From NCBI GenBank assembly GCA_947650365.1, contig CANTAL010000139.1, forward strand, positions 767,201-831,200: a DNA stretch of 64,000 nt, read 5' to 3'. A model generated the notes under the pieces. It ran no database searches and was not told the DNA's origin. It worked only from the letters and a program-made list of their open reading frames with translations. This DNA comes from Chamaelirium japonicum. Its lineage: Eukaryota > Streptophyta > Magnoliopsida > Liliales > Melanthiaceae. Of the stretch, positions 26,880 through 40,500 are shown one piece after another. A program made the position numbers and the translations under genes. Numbering within the stretch: the first letter of the stretch is position 1; every line of letters starts with the position of its first letter.

Positions 26880-27611
26880 ACGATCCATTCTAATTCAATC
26901 GTCCGATCCATTCTAATTCATTCACATGAATGTATCCATTCTAATTCATTCGTACAATCCATTCTATTTCATTCGTACGATCCATTCTTACTCATTCGTA
27001 TGATCCATTCTAATTCATTCGTACAATCCATTCTAATTCATTCGTACGATCCATTCTAATTCATTTGCACGATCCATTATAATTCATTCATAAGATCCAT
27101 TCTAATTCATTCATACGATCCATTCTAATTCATTCCTACAATCCATTCTAATTCATTCGCCCGATCCATTCTAATTCATTCATACGATCCATTCTATTCG
27201 AATGGATCATGCGATCCATTCGAATTCATTCGCACGATCCATTCTAATTCATTCATACGATCCATTCTAATTCATTCATGCAATACATTCTAATTCTTTC
27301 ACACGATCCATTCTAATTCATTCGTACGATTCATTCTAATTCATTCGTACAATCCATTCAATTTCATTTGTACGATCCATTCTTACTCATTCGTATGATC
27401 CATTCTAATTCATTCGTACGATCCATTCTAATTCATTTGTACGATCCATTCTAATTCATTCGTACAATCCATTCTATTTCATTCGTACGATCCATTCTTA
27501 CTCATTCCTATGATCCATTCTAATTCATTCACACGAATGTATCAATTCTAATTCATTCATACAATCCATTCTAATTCATTCCGTACGATCCATTCTAATT
27601 CATTCGTACGA
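26880..27611 (-). repeat. R block 16
   Basis: Matches the start of R block 3, including its hairpin. It is also the inverted relative of 54029-54764, which has the hairpin in the other orientation. Ends at the centre of a 58-bp palindrome. Confidence 0.94.
27196..27225 (-). repeat. Hairpin marker, inverted orientation
   Basis: Perfect 13-bp arms around ATGC; same setting as 6349-6378, without its mismatch. Confidence 0.95.
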
Positions 27612-27640
27612 TCGTACGAATGAATTAGAATGGATCGTAC
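27583..27640. repeat. Perfect 58-bp palindrome
   Basis: Two 29-base arms with no spacer; centre at 27611/27612. The same turn as at 9466, four bases longer on each side. Confidence 0.95.
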
Positions 27641-28030
27641 AAATGAATTAGAATAGATTGTGCGAATGAATTAGAATGGATCGTACGAATGAATTAGAAT
27701 GTATCGTACGAATGAATTAGAATAGATCATACGAATGAGTAAGAATGGATCGTACGAATGAATTAGAATGGATCGTACGAATGAATTAGAATGGATCGTA
27801 CGAATAAATTAGAATGGATACATTCGTCCGAATGAATTAGAATTGATCATACGAATGAGTAAGAATGGATCGTACGAATGAAATAGAATAGAATGTACGA
27901 ATGAATTAGAATGGATCCTACGAATGAATTAGAATGGATCGTGTGAAAGAATTAGAATGGATTGTATGAATGAATTAGAATGGATCGTATGAATGAATTA
28001 GAATGGATCGTGCAAATGAATTCGAATGGA
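27612..28030 (+). repeat. F block 17
   Basis: Starts at the palindrome centre; GAGTAAG monomers near 27735 and 27855; ends in the inverted GAATTC junction. Confidence 0.94.
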
Positions 28031-28046
28031 TCGTACGAATTCATTC
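28014..28046 (-). repeat. GAATTC inverted-repeat junction, type 2
   Basis: Left arm changed at its first base (AAATGAATTCG); spacer AATGGATCGTA. Confidence 0.94.
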
Positions 28047-30672
28047 TAATTCATTCATACAATCCATTCTAATTCTTTCACACGATCCATTCTAATTCAT
28101 TTGTACGTTCCATTCAAATTCATTAGCACGCTCCATGCTAATTCATTCGTTCGATCAATTCTAATTCATTAGCACGATCCATTCTAATTCATTCGTACGA
28201 TCCATTCTAATTCATTCGCACGATCCATTCTAATTCATTCATCGGATCCATTCTAATTCAGTCATACGATCTATTCTAATTCTTTCACACGAATGTATCC
28301 ATTCTAATTCATTCGCACGAATGTATTCATTCTAATTCATTCGTACGATCCATTCTAATTCATTCGCACGATCCATTCTAATTCATTCGTACGATCAATT
28401 CTAATTCATTCGCACGAATGTATCCATTCTAATTAATTCGTACGATCCATTCTAATTCATTCATAGAATCCATTCTAATTCATTCATACAATCCATTCTA
28501 ATTCATTCGCACGAATGTATCCATTCTAATTCATTCGTACGATCAGTTCTAATTCATTCACAAAATCTATTCTAATTCATTCATACGATCCATTCTAATT
28601 CATTCACACAAATGTATCCATTCTAATTCATTCATACGATCCATTCTAATTCATTCGTACAATCCATTTTAATTCATTCATACGATCAATTCTAATTCAT
28701 TCATACAATCCATTCTAATTCTTTCACACGATCCATTCTAATTCATTCGTAGGATCCATTCTAATTCATTCGCACAATCCATTCTAATTCATTCGTACAA
28801 TCCATTCTAATTCATTCGTATGATCCATTCTAACTCATTCGGTGGATCCATTCTAATTCATTCGTACGATCCATTCTAATTCATTCCCATGATCCAATCT
28901 AATTTATTCGTACGATCCATTCTAATTCATTCGTACAATCTATTCTAATTCATTGGCACGAATGTAACCATTCTAATTCATTCATACGATTCATTCTAAT
29001 TCATTCGTATGAGCTATTCTAATTCATTCGTACGATCCATTCTAATTCATTCATACGATCCATTATAATTCATTCGTCCGATCCATTCTAATTCATTCGC
29101 ACGATCCATTCTAATTCATTCGTCCGATCCATTCTAATTCTAATTCATTCTAATTTCATTCATAGGATTCATTCTTATTCATTCGCACAATCCATTCTAA
29201 TTCATTCGCACGAATGTATCCATTCTAATTCATTCGTACGATCCATTCTAATTCATTCGTATGATCCATTCTAATTAATTCGTATGATCCATTCTAATTC
29301 ATTCGTACGATCTATTCTAATTCATTCATACAATCCATTCTAATTCATTCGCACGAATGTATCCATTCTAATTCATTCGTACGATCCATTCTAATTCATT
29401 CATATGATCTATTCTTATTCATTCGCACGATCCAGTCTAATTGATTCGCACGATCCATTCTAATTCATTCGCACGAATGTATCCATATTCTAATTCATTC
29501 GTACGATCCATTCTAATTCATATGCACAAAGGTATCCATTCTAATCCATTCGTAGGATCCATTCTAATCCATTCGTATGATCCATTCTAATTCATTCGTA
29601 CGATCCATTCTAATTCATTCGCTCGAATGTATCCATTCTAATCCATTCGTACGATCCATTCTAATCCATTCGTACGATCCATTCTAATTCATTTGCATGA
29701 ATGTAACCATTCTAATTCATTCATTTGATCCATTCTAATTCATTCGTACGATCCATTCTAATTCATTCGTCCGATCCATTCTAATTCATTCGCACGAATG
29801 GATACATTCTAGTTCATTCGTACGATCCATTCTAATTCATTCGTACGATCCATTCTAATTCATTCGTACGATCCATTCTAATTCATTCGCACGATCCATT
29901 CAAATTCACTCATACGATCCATTCTAATACATTCATACGATCTATTTTAATTCATTTGCACGAATATATCCATTCTAATTCATTTGTACGATGCATTCTA
30001 ATTCCTTCGTACGATCCATTCTAATTCATTCGTACGATCCATTCTAATTCATTCATACGATCCATTCTAATTCATTCGTACGATCCATTCTAATTCATTC
30101 GCACAAATGTATCCATTCTAATTCATTCGTACGATCCATTCTAATTCATTCGTACGATCCATTCTAATTCATTCGTAAGATCCATTCTAATTCATTCGTA
30201 CGATCCATTCTAATTCATTCGTACGATCCATTCTAATTCATTCGCGAATGTATCCATTCTAATTTATTCGTACGATCCATTTTAATTCATTCGTACGATC
30301 CATTCTAATTCATTCATACGATCCATTCTAATTCATTCATACGATCTATTCTAATTCATTCATACAATCCATTCTAATTCTTTCACACGATCCATTCTAA
30401 TTCATTCGTACGATCCATTCTAATTCATTCGTACGATCCATTCTAATTTATTCATACAATCCATTCTAATTCATTCGCACGAATGTATCCATTCTAATCC
30501 ATTCGTATGATCCATTTTAATCCATTCATACGATCCATTCTAATTCATTCGTATGAATGTAACCATTCTAATTCATTCGTACGATCCATTCTAATTCATT
30601 CGTCCGATCCATTCTAATTCATTCGCACGAATGTATCCATTCTAATTCATTCGTACGATCCATTCTAATCCA
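28031..30672 (-). repeat. R block 17, longest R block (2.6 kb)
   Basis: Holds the inverted GTGCTAATG module (about 28105-28190), TAACTCATTCGGTGGATCC (near 28825) and an inverted CATATG module (29480-29740). Phase breaks lie near 27579 upstream, 29140 (CTAATTCTAATTC), 29487 (TATCCATATTC) and 30241 (TTCGCGAATG). Confidence 0.95.
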
Positions 30673-30806
30673 TTCTAATGAATTAGAATTGATCGAACGA
30701 ATGAATTAGCATGGATCGTGCTAATGAATTAGAATGGAACGTACGAATGAATTAGAATGGATCGTGTGAAAGAATTAGAATGGATTGTATGAATGAATTA
30801 GAATGA
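30673..30806 (+). repeat. F block 18
   Basis: Only the GTGCTAATG module and the approach to the GAATTC junction, matching about 41575-41709. A transplanted junction fragment. Confidence 0.92.
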
Positions 30807-30833
30807 ATTCGTACGATCCATTCGAATTCATTC
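30801..30833 (+). repeat. GAATTC inverted-repeat junction, type 1
   Basis: Perfect arms and consensus spacer; inside a 134-bp F fragment. Confidence 0.95.
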
Positions 30834-31946
30834 GCACGATCCAGTCTAATTCATTCATACGATCCATTCTAATTCATTCATACAATCCATTCTAATTCTT
30901 TCACACGATCCATTCTAATTCATTCGTAGGATCCATTCTAATTCATTCGTACAATCTATTCTATTTCATTCGTACGATCCATTCTAATTCATTCGTACGA
31001 TCCATTCTAATTCATTCGGACTATCCATTCTAATTCATTCGCACGAATGTATCCATTCTAGTTCATTCGTACGATCCATTCTAATTCATTCGTACGATCC
31101 ATTCTAATTCATTCGCACGATCAATTCTAATTCATTCGTACGATCCATTCTTACTCATTCGTATGATCCATTCTAATTCATTCGGATGAATGTATCCATT
31201 CTAATTTATTCGTACGATCCATTCTAATTCATTCGTACGATCCATTCTAATTCATTCGTACAATCCATTCTAATTCATTCGTCCGATCCATTCTAATTCA
31301 TTCGCACGAATGTATCCATTCTAATTCATTCGTACGATCCATTCTAATTCATTCGTACGATCCATTCTAATTCATTCGTAAGATCCATTCTAATTCATTC
31401 GTACGATCCATTCTAATTCATTCGTACGATCCATTCTAATTAATTCGCACGAATGTATCCATTCTAGTACGATCCATTCTAATTCATTCGTACGATCCAT
31501 TCTAATTCCTTCGTACGAACCATTCTAATTCATTTGTACGATCTATTCTAATTCATTCGTACGATCCATTCTAATTCCTTCGTACGATCCATTCTAATTC
31601 ATTCGTACGATCCATTCTAATTCCTTCGTATCCATTCTAATTCACTCATACGATCAATTCTAATTCATTCGTACGATCCATTCTAATTCATTCATACAAT
31701 CCATTCTAATTCATTCGCACGAATGTATCCATTCTAATTCATTCGTACGATCAGTTCTAATTCATTCACAAAATCTATTCTAATTCATTCATACGATCCA
31801 TTCTAATTCATTCACACGAATGTATCCATTCTAATTCATTCATACGATCCATTCTAATTCATTCGTACGATCCATTCTAATTCACTCATACGATCCATTC
31901 TAATACATTCGTACGATCCATTCTAATTCCATTCTAATTCTAATTC
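30807..31946 (-). repeat. R block 18
   Basis: Its first part matches 35144-35726 (GGACTATCC near 31018 and 35353). A shortened monomer CTAGTACGATCC lies near 31463. Ends abruptly in a broken CTAATTCCATTCTAATTC stretch. Confidence 0.93.
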
Positions 31947-32570
31947 GTGGGAATGAATTAGAATGGATCGTACGAATGAATTAGAATGGATCCACCGAAT
32001 GAGTTAGAATGGATCATACGAATGAATTAGAATGGATTGTACGAATGAATTAGAATGGATTGTGCGAATGAATTAGAATGGATCCTACGAATGAATTAGA
32101 ATGGATCGTGTGAAAGAATTAGAATGGATTGTATGAATGAATTAGAATTGATCGTATGAATGAATTAGAATGGATTGTACGAATGAATTAGAATGGATCG
32201 TATGAATGAATTAGAATGGATACATTCGTGTGAATGAATTAGAATGGATCGTATGAATGAATTAGAATAGATTTTGTGAATGAATTAGAACTGATCGTAC
32301 GAATGAATTAGAATGGATACATTCGTGCGAATGAATTAGAATGGATTGTATGAATGAATTAGAATGGATCCTATGAATGAATTAGGATGGATCGTACGAA
32401 TGAATTAGAATGGATACATTCGTGCGAATGAATTAGAATTGATCGTACGAATGAATTAGAATGGATCGTGCGAATGAATTAGAATGGATCGTACGAATGA
32501 ATTAGAATGAATACATTCGTGCGAATGAATTAGAATGGATACATTCGTGTGAAAGAATTAGAATGGATAG
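31947..32570 (+). repeat. F block 19, fragment of the 12-kb unit
   Basis: Matches about 40829-41470 (GTGGGAATG, GGATCCACCGAAT at 31988, GATTTTGTG, GAACTGATCG). The match is displaced by 8,885 bp, not 12 kb, so this piece is out of register. Confidence 0.92.
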
Positions 32571-32687
32571 CACGATCCATTCTACTTCATTCGCTCGAAT
32601 GTATCCATTCTAATCCATTCGTACGATCCATTCTAATCCATTCGTATGATCCATTCTAATTCATTCGCATGAATGTAACCATTCTAA
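32571..32687 (-). repeat. R block 19 (117 bp)
   Basis: A piece of inverted CATATG module (GCTCGAATG, two CTAATCCATTC monomers, CATGAATGTAACC) enclosed by abrupt breaks. Confidence 0.9.
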
Positions 32688-33765
32688 TTAGAATGGATCG
32701 TACGAATGGATTAGAATGGATCGTACGAATGGATTAGAATGGATACATTCGAGCGAATGAAGTAGAATGGATCGTACGAATGAATTAGAATGGATCGTAC
32801 GAATGGATTAGAATGGATCCTACGAATGTATTAGAATGGATGCCATTGTGCATATGAATTAGAATGGATCGTACGAATGAATTAGAATGGATCATATTAA
32901 TGAATTAGAATGGATCGTACGAATGAATTAGAATAGATCGTACGAATGAATTAGAATGGTTCGTACGAAGGAATTAGAATGGATCGTACGAATGAATTAG
33001 AATGGATATATTCGTGCAAATGAATTAGAATGGATCAAATGAATGTATTAGAATGGATCGTATGAGTGAATTAGAATGGATCGTACGAATGAATTAGAAT
33101 GGATCGTATGAATGAATTAGAATGGGTACATTCGTGCGAATGAATTAGAATTGATCGTACGAATGAATTAGAATGGATCGTGCGAATGAATTAGAATGGA
33201 TCGTACGAATGAATTAGAATGGATCATACGAATGAACTAGAATGGATACATTCATGCGAATGAATTAGAATGGATCGTACGAATGAATTAGAATGGATCG
33301 TACGAATGAATTAGAATGGATATTACGAATGAATTAGAATGGATCGTACGAATGAATTAGAATGGATCGTACGAATGAATTAGAATGGATACATTCGTGC
33401 GAATGAATTAGAACGGATCGGACGAATGACTTAGAACGGATCGTACGAATGAATTAGAATGGATCAAATGAATGAATTAGAATGGTTACATTCATGCGAA
33501 TGAATTAGAATGGATCGTACGAATGGATTAGAATGGATCGTACGAATGGATTAGAATGGATACATTCGAGCGAATGAATTAGAATGGATCGTACGAATGA
33601 ATTACAATGGATCGTACAAATGGATTAGAATGGATCCTACGAATGGATTAGAATGGATACCTTTGTGCATATGAATTAGAATGGATCGTACGAATGAATT
33701 AGAATGGATCATATTAATGAATTAGAATGGATCGTACGAATGAATTAGAATGGATACATTCGTGC
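32688..33765 (+). repeat. F block 20
   Basis: Two CATATG modules, 32690-32900 and 33467-33750. The pair matches 38450-39520 and 50220-51290, but here the block turns to R at TCGTGCACGA while those two continue F. Confidence 0.94.
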
Positions 33766-34508
33766 ACGATCTATTCTAATTCATTCGTACGATCAATTCT
33801 AATTCATTAGCACGATCCATTCTAATTCATTCGTACGATCCATTCAAATTCATTCACACGATCCATTCTAATTCATTCGTACAATCCATTCTTACTCATT
33901 CGTACGATCCATTCTTACTCATTCGTATGATCCATTCTAATTCATTTGCACGAATGTATCCATTCTAATCCATTCGTACGATCCATTCTAATCCATTCGT
34001 ACGATCCATTCTAATTCATTCGTATGAATGTAACCATTCTAATTCATTCATTTGATCCATTCTAATTCATTCATCCGATCCATTCTAATTCATTCGTCCG
34101 ATCCATTCTAGTTCATTCGTACGATCCATTCTAATTCATTCGCCCGATCCATTCTAATTCATTCATACAATCCATTCTAATTCTTTCACACGATCCATTC
34201 TAATTCATTCGTAGGATCCATTTTAATTCATTCGTACAATCTATTCTATTTCATTTGTACGATCCATTCTTACTCATTCGTATGATCAATTCTAATTCAT
34301 TCGGACGAATGTATCCATTCTAATTTATTCGTACGATCCATTCTAATTCATTCGTACGATCCATTCTAATTCATTCGTCCGATCCATTCTAATTCATTCG
34401 CACGAATGTATCCATTCTAATTCATTCATACGGATCATTCTAATTCATTCACACAATCTATTCTATTTCATTCGTACGATCCATTCGTACTCATTCGTAT
34501 GATCCATT
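33766..34508 (-). repeat. R block 20, unit copy A
   Basis: Same entry (GTGC|ACGATC) and same exit dyad as 46459-47224 and 58441-59229. Contains CTAATCCATTC monomers and CATTTGATCC. Confidence 0.94.
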
Positions 34509-34514
34509 ATGGAT
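34502..34514. repeat. ATCCAT-T-ATGGAT dyad junction, R to F
   Basis: First of the two copies in higher-order copy A. Confidence 0.93.
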
Positions 34515-35143
34515 ACATTCGTGCGAATGAATTAGAATGGATCATACGAATGAGTAAGAATGGATCGTACGAATGAAATAGAATGGATTGTGCGAATGAA
34601 TTAGAATGGATCGTACAAATGAATTAGAATGGATCATGTGAAAGAATTAGAATGGATTGTATGAATGAATTAGAATAGATCGTATGAATGAATTAGAATG
34701 GATCGTACTAATGAGTTAGAATGGATCGTAAGAATGAATTAGAATGGATCGTACGAATGAATTAGAATGGATCGTATGAATAAATTAGAATGGATACATT
34801 CATCCGAATGAATTAGAATGGATCATACGAATGAGTAAGAATGGATCGTACGAATGAAATAGAATAGATTGTACGAATGAATTAGAATGGATCCTACGAA
34901 TGAATTAGAATGGATCGGGTGAAAGAATTAGAATGGATTGTATGAATGAATTAGAATGGATCGTGCGAATGAATTAGAATGGATCGTACGAATGAATTAG
35001 AATGGATCGTGCTAATGAATTAGAATTGATCGAACGAATGAATTAGCATGGATCGTGATAATGAATTAGAATGGAACGTACGAATGAATTAGAATGGATC
35101 GTGTGAAAGAATTAGAATGGATTGTATGAATGAATTATAATGA
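34509..35143 (+). repeat. F block 21, unit copy A
   Basis: Matches 47225-47716 and 59230-59910. Ends with the GTGCTAATG module and the GAATTC junction, here with a TAATG variant in the left arm. Confidence 0.94.
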
Positions 35144-35170
35144 ATTCGTACGATCCATTCGAATTCATTC
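35138..35170 (+). repeat. GAATTC inverted-repeat junction, type 1
   Basis: First base of the left arm is changed (ATAATGAATTCG), leaving 10 paired bases; consensus spacer. Confidence 0.94.
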
Positions 35171-35726
35171 GCACGATCCATTCTAATTCATTCATACGAT
35201 CCATTCTAATTCATTCATACAATCCATTCTAATTCTTTCACACGATCCATTCTAATTCATTCGTAGGATCCATTCTAATTCATTCGTACAGTCTATTCTA
35301 TTTCATTCGTACGATCCATTCTAATTCATTCGTACGATCCATTCTAATTCATTCGGACTATCCATTCTAATTCATTCGTGCGAATGTATCCATTCTAGTT
35401 CATTCGTACGATCCATTCTAATTCATTCGTACGATCCATTCTAATTCATTCGCACGATCAATTCTAATTCATTCGTACGATCCATTCTTACTCATTCGTA
35501 TGATCCATTCTAATTCATTCGGACGAATGTATCCATTCTAATTTATTCGTACGATCCATTCTAATTCATTTGTACGATCCATTCTAATTCATTCGTCCGA
35601 TCCATTCTAATTTATTCGCATGAATGTATCCATTCTAATTCATTCGTACGGTCCATTCTAATTCATTCGCACAATCCGTTCTATTTCATTCGTACGATTC
35701 ATTCTTACTCATTCGTATGATCCATT
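35144..35726 (-). repeat. R block 21 (583 bp), unit copy A
   Basis: Exactly the same length as its counterparts at 47717-48299 and 59911-60493: the two flanking junctions are 582 bp apart in all three copies. Confidence 0.95.
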
Positions 35727-35732
35727 ATGGAT
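35720..35732. repeat. ATCCAT-T-ATGGAT dyad junction, R to F
   Basis: Second copy in higher-order copy A, closing the 583-bp R block. Confidence 0.93.
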
Positions 35733-35960
35733 ACATTCGTGCGAATGAATTAGAATGGATCATACGAATGAGTAAGAATGGATCGTACGAATGAAATAGA
35801 ATGGATTGTGCGAATGAATTAGAATGGATCGTGTGAGTGAACTAGAATGGATACATTCGTGCGAATGAATTAGAATGGATCGTACGAATGAATTAGAATG
35901 GATCGTACGAATGAATTAGAATGGATCTTACGAATGAATTAGAATGGATCGTACGAATGC
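35727..35960 (+). repeat. F block 22 (234 bp), unit copy A
   Basis: GAGTAAG / GAAATAG set, then a GAACTAG monomer. Ends GTACGAATGC|ACGATCCATGC. Same length as 60494-60727. Confidence 0.94.
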
Positions 35961-36369
35961 ACGATCCATGCTAATTCATTCGTTCGATCAATTCTAATTC
36001 ATTAGCACGATCCATTCTAGTTTATTCGTACGATCCATTCTAATTCATTCGCACGAACCATTCTAATTCATTCGTACGATCCATTCTAATTCTTTCACAC
36101 GATCCATTCTAATTCATTCGTACGATCCATTCTAATTCATTCGTACGATCCATTCTAATTCATTCGTACGATCCATTCTAATTCCTTCGTACGATCCATT
36201 CTAATTCATTCATACAATCCATTCTAATTCTTTCACACGATCCATTCTAATTCATTCGTACGATCCATTCTAAATCATTCGTGCAATCCATTCTATTTCA
36301 ATCGTACGATCCATTCTTACTCATTCGTACGATCCATTCTAATTCATTCACACGAATGTATCCATTCGT
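35961..36369 (-). repeat. R block 22 (409 bp), first duplicate
   Basis: Begins ACGATCCATGC and GTTCGATCAATTC; ends at CATTCGTACGAATG (36363-36376). Same 409-bp length at 37170 and 60728. Confidence 0.95.
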
Positions 36370-37169
36370 ACGAATGAATTAGAATAGATTGTACGAATGA
36401 ATTAGAATGGATCGTACGAATGAATTAAATTGGATCGTACGAAGGAATTAGAATGGATCGTACGAATGAATTAGAATGGATCGTACGAATGAATTAGAAT
36501 AGATCGTACGAATGAATTAGAATGGATCGTACGAAGGAATTAGAATGGATCGTACGAATGAATTAGAATGGATATATTCGTGCAAATGAATTAGAATGGA
36601 TCGTATGAATGTATTAGAATGGATCGTATGAGTGAATTAGAATGGATCGTACGAATGAATTAGAATGGATTGTATGAATGAATTAGAATGGATCGTACGA
36701 ATGAATTAGAATGGATTGTATGAATGAATTAGAATGGATCGTACGAATGAATTAGAATGGATTATGCGAATGAATTAGAATGGATCGTACGAATGAATTA
36801 GAATGGATCGTACGAATAAATTAGAATGGATACATTCGTCCGAATGAATTAGAATGGATCATACGAATGAGTAAGAATGGATCGTACGAATGAAATAGAA
36901 TAGATTGTACGAATGAATTAGAATGGATCCAACGAATGAATTAGAATGGATCGTGTGAAAGAATTAGAATGGATTGTATGAATAAATTAGAATGGATCGT
37001 ATGAAAGAATTAGAATGGATCGTACGAATGAATTAGAATGGATCGTACGAATGAATTAGAATGGATCATACGAATGAATTAGAATGGATCTTACGAATGA
37101 ATTAGAATGGATCGTACGAATGAATTAGAATCGATCGTACGAATGAATTAGAATGGATCGTACGAATGC
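36370..37169 (+). repeat. F block 23, first duplicate
   Basis: GTACGAAGG monomers, GGATATATTCGTGCAAATG, GTATGAGTG, then the GAGTAAG set. Ends with GAATCGATCG (37129) shortly before turning. Confidence 0.94.
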
Positions 37170-37578
37170 ACGATCCATGCTAATTCATTCGTTCGATCAT
37201 TTCTAATTCATTAGCACGATCCATTCTAGTTTATTCGTACGATCCATTCTAATTCATTCGCACGAACCATTCTAATTAATTCGTACGATCCATTCTAATT
37301 CTTTCACACGATCCATTCTAATTCATTCATACGATCCATTCTAATTCATTCGTACGATCCATTCTAATTCATTCGTACGATCCATTCTAATTCCTTCGTA
37401 CGATCCATTCTAATTCATTCATACAATCCATTCTAATTCTTTCACACGATCCATTCTAATTCATTCGTACGATCCATTCTAAATCATTCGTGCAGTCCAT
37501 TCTATTTCATTCGTACGATCCATTCTTACTCATTCGTACGATCCATTCTAATTCATTCACACGAATGTATCCATTCGT
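37170..37578 (-). repeat. R block 23 (409 bp), second duplicate
   Basis: Near-identical to 35961-36369 at an offset of 1,209 bp, with a few single-base differences (CGATCATTTC for CGATCAATTC). Confidence 0.95.
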
Positions 37579-40500
37579 ACGAATGAATTAGAATAGATTG
37601 TACGAATGAATTAGAATGGATCGTACGAAAGAATTAAAATGGATCGTACGAAGGAATTAGAATGGATCGTACGAATGAATTAGAATGGATCGTACGAATG
37701 AATTAGAATAGATCGTACGAATGAATTAGAATGGATCATACGAAGGAATTAGAATGGATCGTACGAATGAATTAGAATGGATATATTCGTGCAAATGAAT
37801 TAGAATGGATCGTATGAATGTATTAGAATGGATCGTATGAGTGAATTAGAATGGATCGTACGAATGAATTAGAATGGATTGTATGAATGAATTAGAATGG
37901 ATCGTACGAATGAATTAGAATGGATCGTATGAATGAATTAGAATGGATCGTACGAATGAATTAGAATGGATCGTGCGAATGAATTAGAATGGATCGTACG
38001 AATGAATTAGAATGGATCGTACGAATAAATTAGAATGGATACATTCGTCCGAATGAATTAGAATGGATCATACGAATGAGTAAGAATGGATCGTACGAAT
38101 GAAATAGAATAGATTGTACGAATGAATTAGAATGGATCCTACGAATGAATTAGAATGGATCGTGTGAAAGAATTAGAATGGATTGTATGAATAAATTAGA
38201 ATAGATCGTATGAAAGAATTAGAATGGATCGTACGAATGAATTAGAATGGATCGTACGAATGAATTAGAATGGATCTTACGAATGAATTAGAATGGATCG
38301 TACGAATGAATTAGAATCGATCGTACGAATGAATTAGAATGGATACATTCGTGCGAATGAATTAGAATGGATCGGACGAATGAATTAGAATGGATGGTAC
38401 GAATGAATTAGAATGGATCAAATGAATGAATTAGAATGGTTACATTCATGCGAATGAATTAGAATGGATCGTACGAATGGATTAGAATGGATCGTACGAA
38501 AGGATTAGAATGGATACATTCGAGCGAATGAAGAAGAATGGATCATACGAATGAATTAGAATGGATCGTACGAATGGATTAGAATGGATCCTACGAATGT
38601 ATTAGAATGGATACTATTGTGCATATGAATTAGAATGGATCGTACGAATGAATTAGAATGGATCATATTAATGAATTAGAATGGATCGTACGGATGAATT
38701 AGAATAGATCGTACGAATGAATTAGAATGGTTCGTACGAAGGAATTAGAATGGATCGTACGAATGAATTAGAATGGATATATTCGTGCAAATGAATTAGA
38801 ATGGATCGTATGAATGTATTAGAATGGATCGTATGAGTGAATTAGAATGGATCGTACGAATGAATTAGAATGGATCGTATGAATGAATTAGAATGGGTAC
38901 ATTCGTGCGAATGAATTAGAATTGATCGTACGAATGAATTAGAATGGATCGTGCGAATGAATTAGAATGGATCGTACGAATGAATTAGAATGGATCGTAC
39001 GAATGAACTAGAATGGATACATTCATGCGAATGAATTAGAATGGATCGTACGAATGAATTAGAATGGATCGTACGAATGAATTAGAATGGATCTGACGAA
39101 TGAATTAGAATGGATCGTACGAATGAATTAGAATGGATCGTACGAATGAATTAGAATGGATACATTCGTGCGAATGAATTAGAACGGATCGGACGAATGA
39201 CTTAGAACGGATCGTACGAATGAATTAGAATGGATCAAATGAATGAATTAGAATGGTTATATTCATGCGAATGAATTAGAATGGATGGTACGAATGGATT
39301 AGAATGGATCGTACGAATGGATTAGAATGTATACATTCGAGCGAATGAATTAGAATGGATCGTACGAATGAATTAGAATGGATCGTACGAATGGATTAGA
39401 ATGGATCCTACGAATGGATTAGAATGGATACCTTTGTGCATATGAATTAGAATGGATCGTACGAATGAATTAGAATGGATCATATTAATGAATTAGAATG
39501 GATCGTATGAATGAATTAGAATGGATACATTCGTGCGAATGAATTAGAATGGATCGTGCGAATCAATTAGACTGGAACGTGCGAATGAATAAGAATAGAT
39601 CATACGAATGAATTAGAATGGATCGTACGAATTAATTAGAATGGATACATTCGTGCGAATGAATTAGAATGGATTGTATGAATGAATTAGAATGGATCAT
39701 ACGAATGAATTAGAATGGATCATACGAATTAATTAGAATGGATCATATGAATGAATTAGAATGGATCGTACGAATGAATTAGAATGGATCGTACGAATGA
39801 ATTAGAATGGATATATTCGTGCGAATGAATTAGAATGGATTGTGCGAATGAATAAGAACAGATCGTGCGAATGAATTAGAATGGATCGTACGAATGAATT
39901 AGAATGGATCGTGCGAATGAATTAGAATGGATCGTACGAATGAATTAGAATGGATACATTTGTGCGAATGAATTAGAATGGATCGTACGAATGAATTAGA
40001 ATGGATCGTATGAATGAATTAGAATGGATCGTACGAATGAATTAGAATGGATCATGCGAATGAATTAGAATGGATCGTACGAATGAATTAGAATGGATCG
40101 TACGAATGAACTAGAATGGATACATTCGTGCGAATGAATTAGAATGGATCGTACGAATGAATTTGAATGGATCGTACGAATGAATTAGAATGGATCTTAC
40201 GAATGAATTAGAATGGATCGTACAAATGAATTTGAATGGATACATTCGTGTGAATGAATTAGAATGGATCGTGCGAATCAATTAGACTGGATCGTGCGAA
40301 TGAATAAGAATAGATCATACGAATGAATTAGAATGGATCGTACGAATGAATTAGAATGGATACATTCGTGCGAATGAATTAGAATGGATTGTATGAATGA
40401 ATTAGAATAGATCGTACGAATGAATTAGAATGGATCATACGAATTAATTAGAATGGATCATACGAATGAATTAGAATGGATCGTACGAATGAATTAGAAT

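Larger units (their letters stand above)
35961..38335. repeat. Tandem duplication, 1,209-bp unit, two copies
   Basis: 35961-37169 and 37170-38335 both open with ACGATCCATGCTAATTCATT, both have a 409-bp R block, and both turn to F at CATTCGTACGAATG (36363 and 37572, exactly 1,209 apart). Later the second copy lacks one 23-bp monomer (GAATCGATCG is displaced by 1,186). The other two higher-order copies have this segment once, so this duplication is recent and local. Confidence 0.88.
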
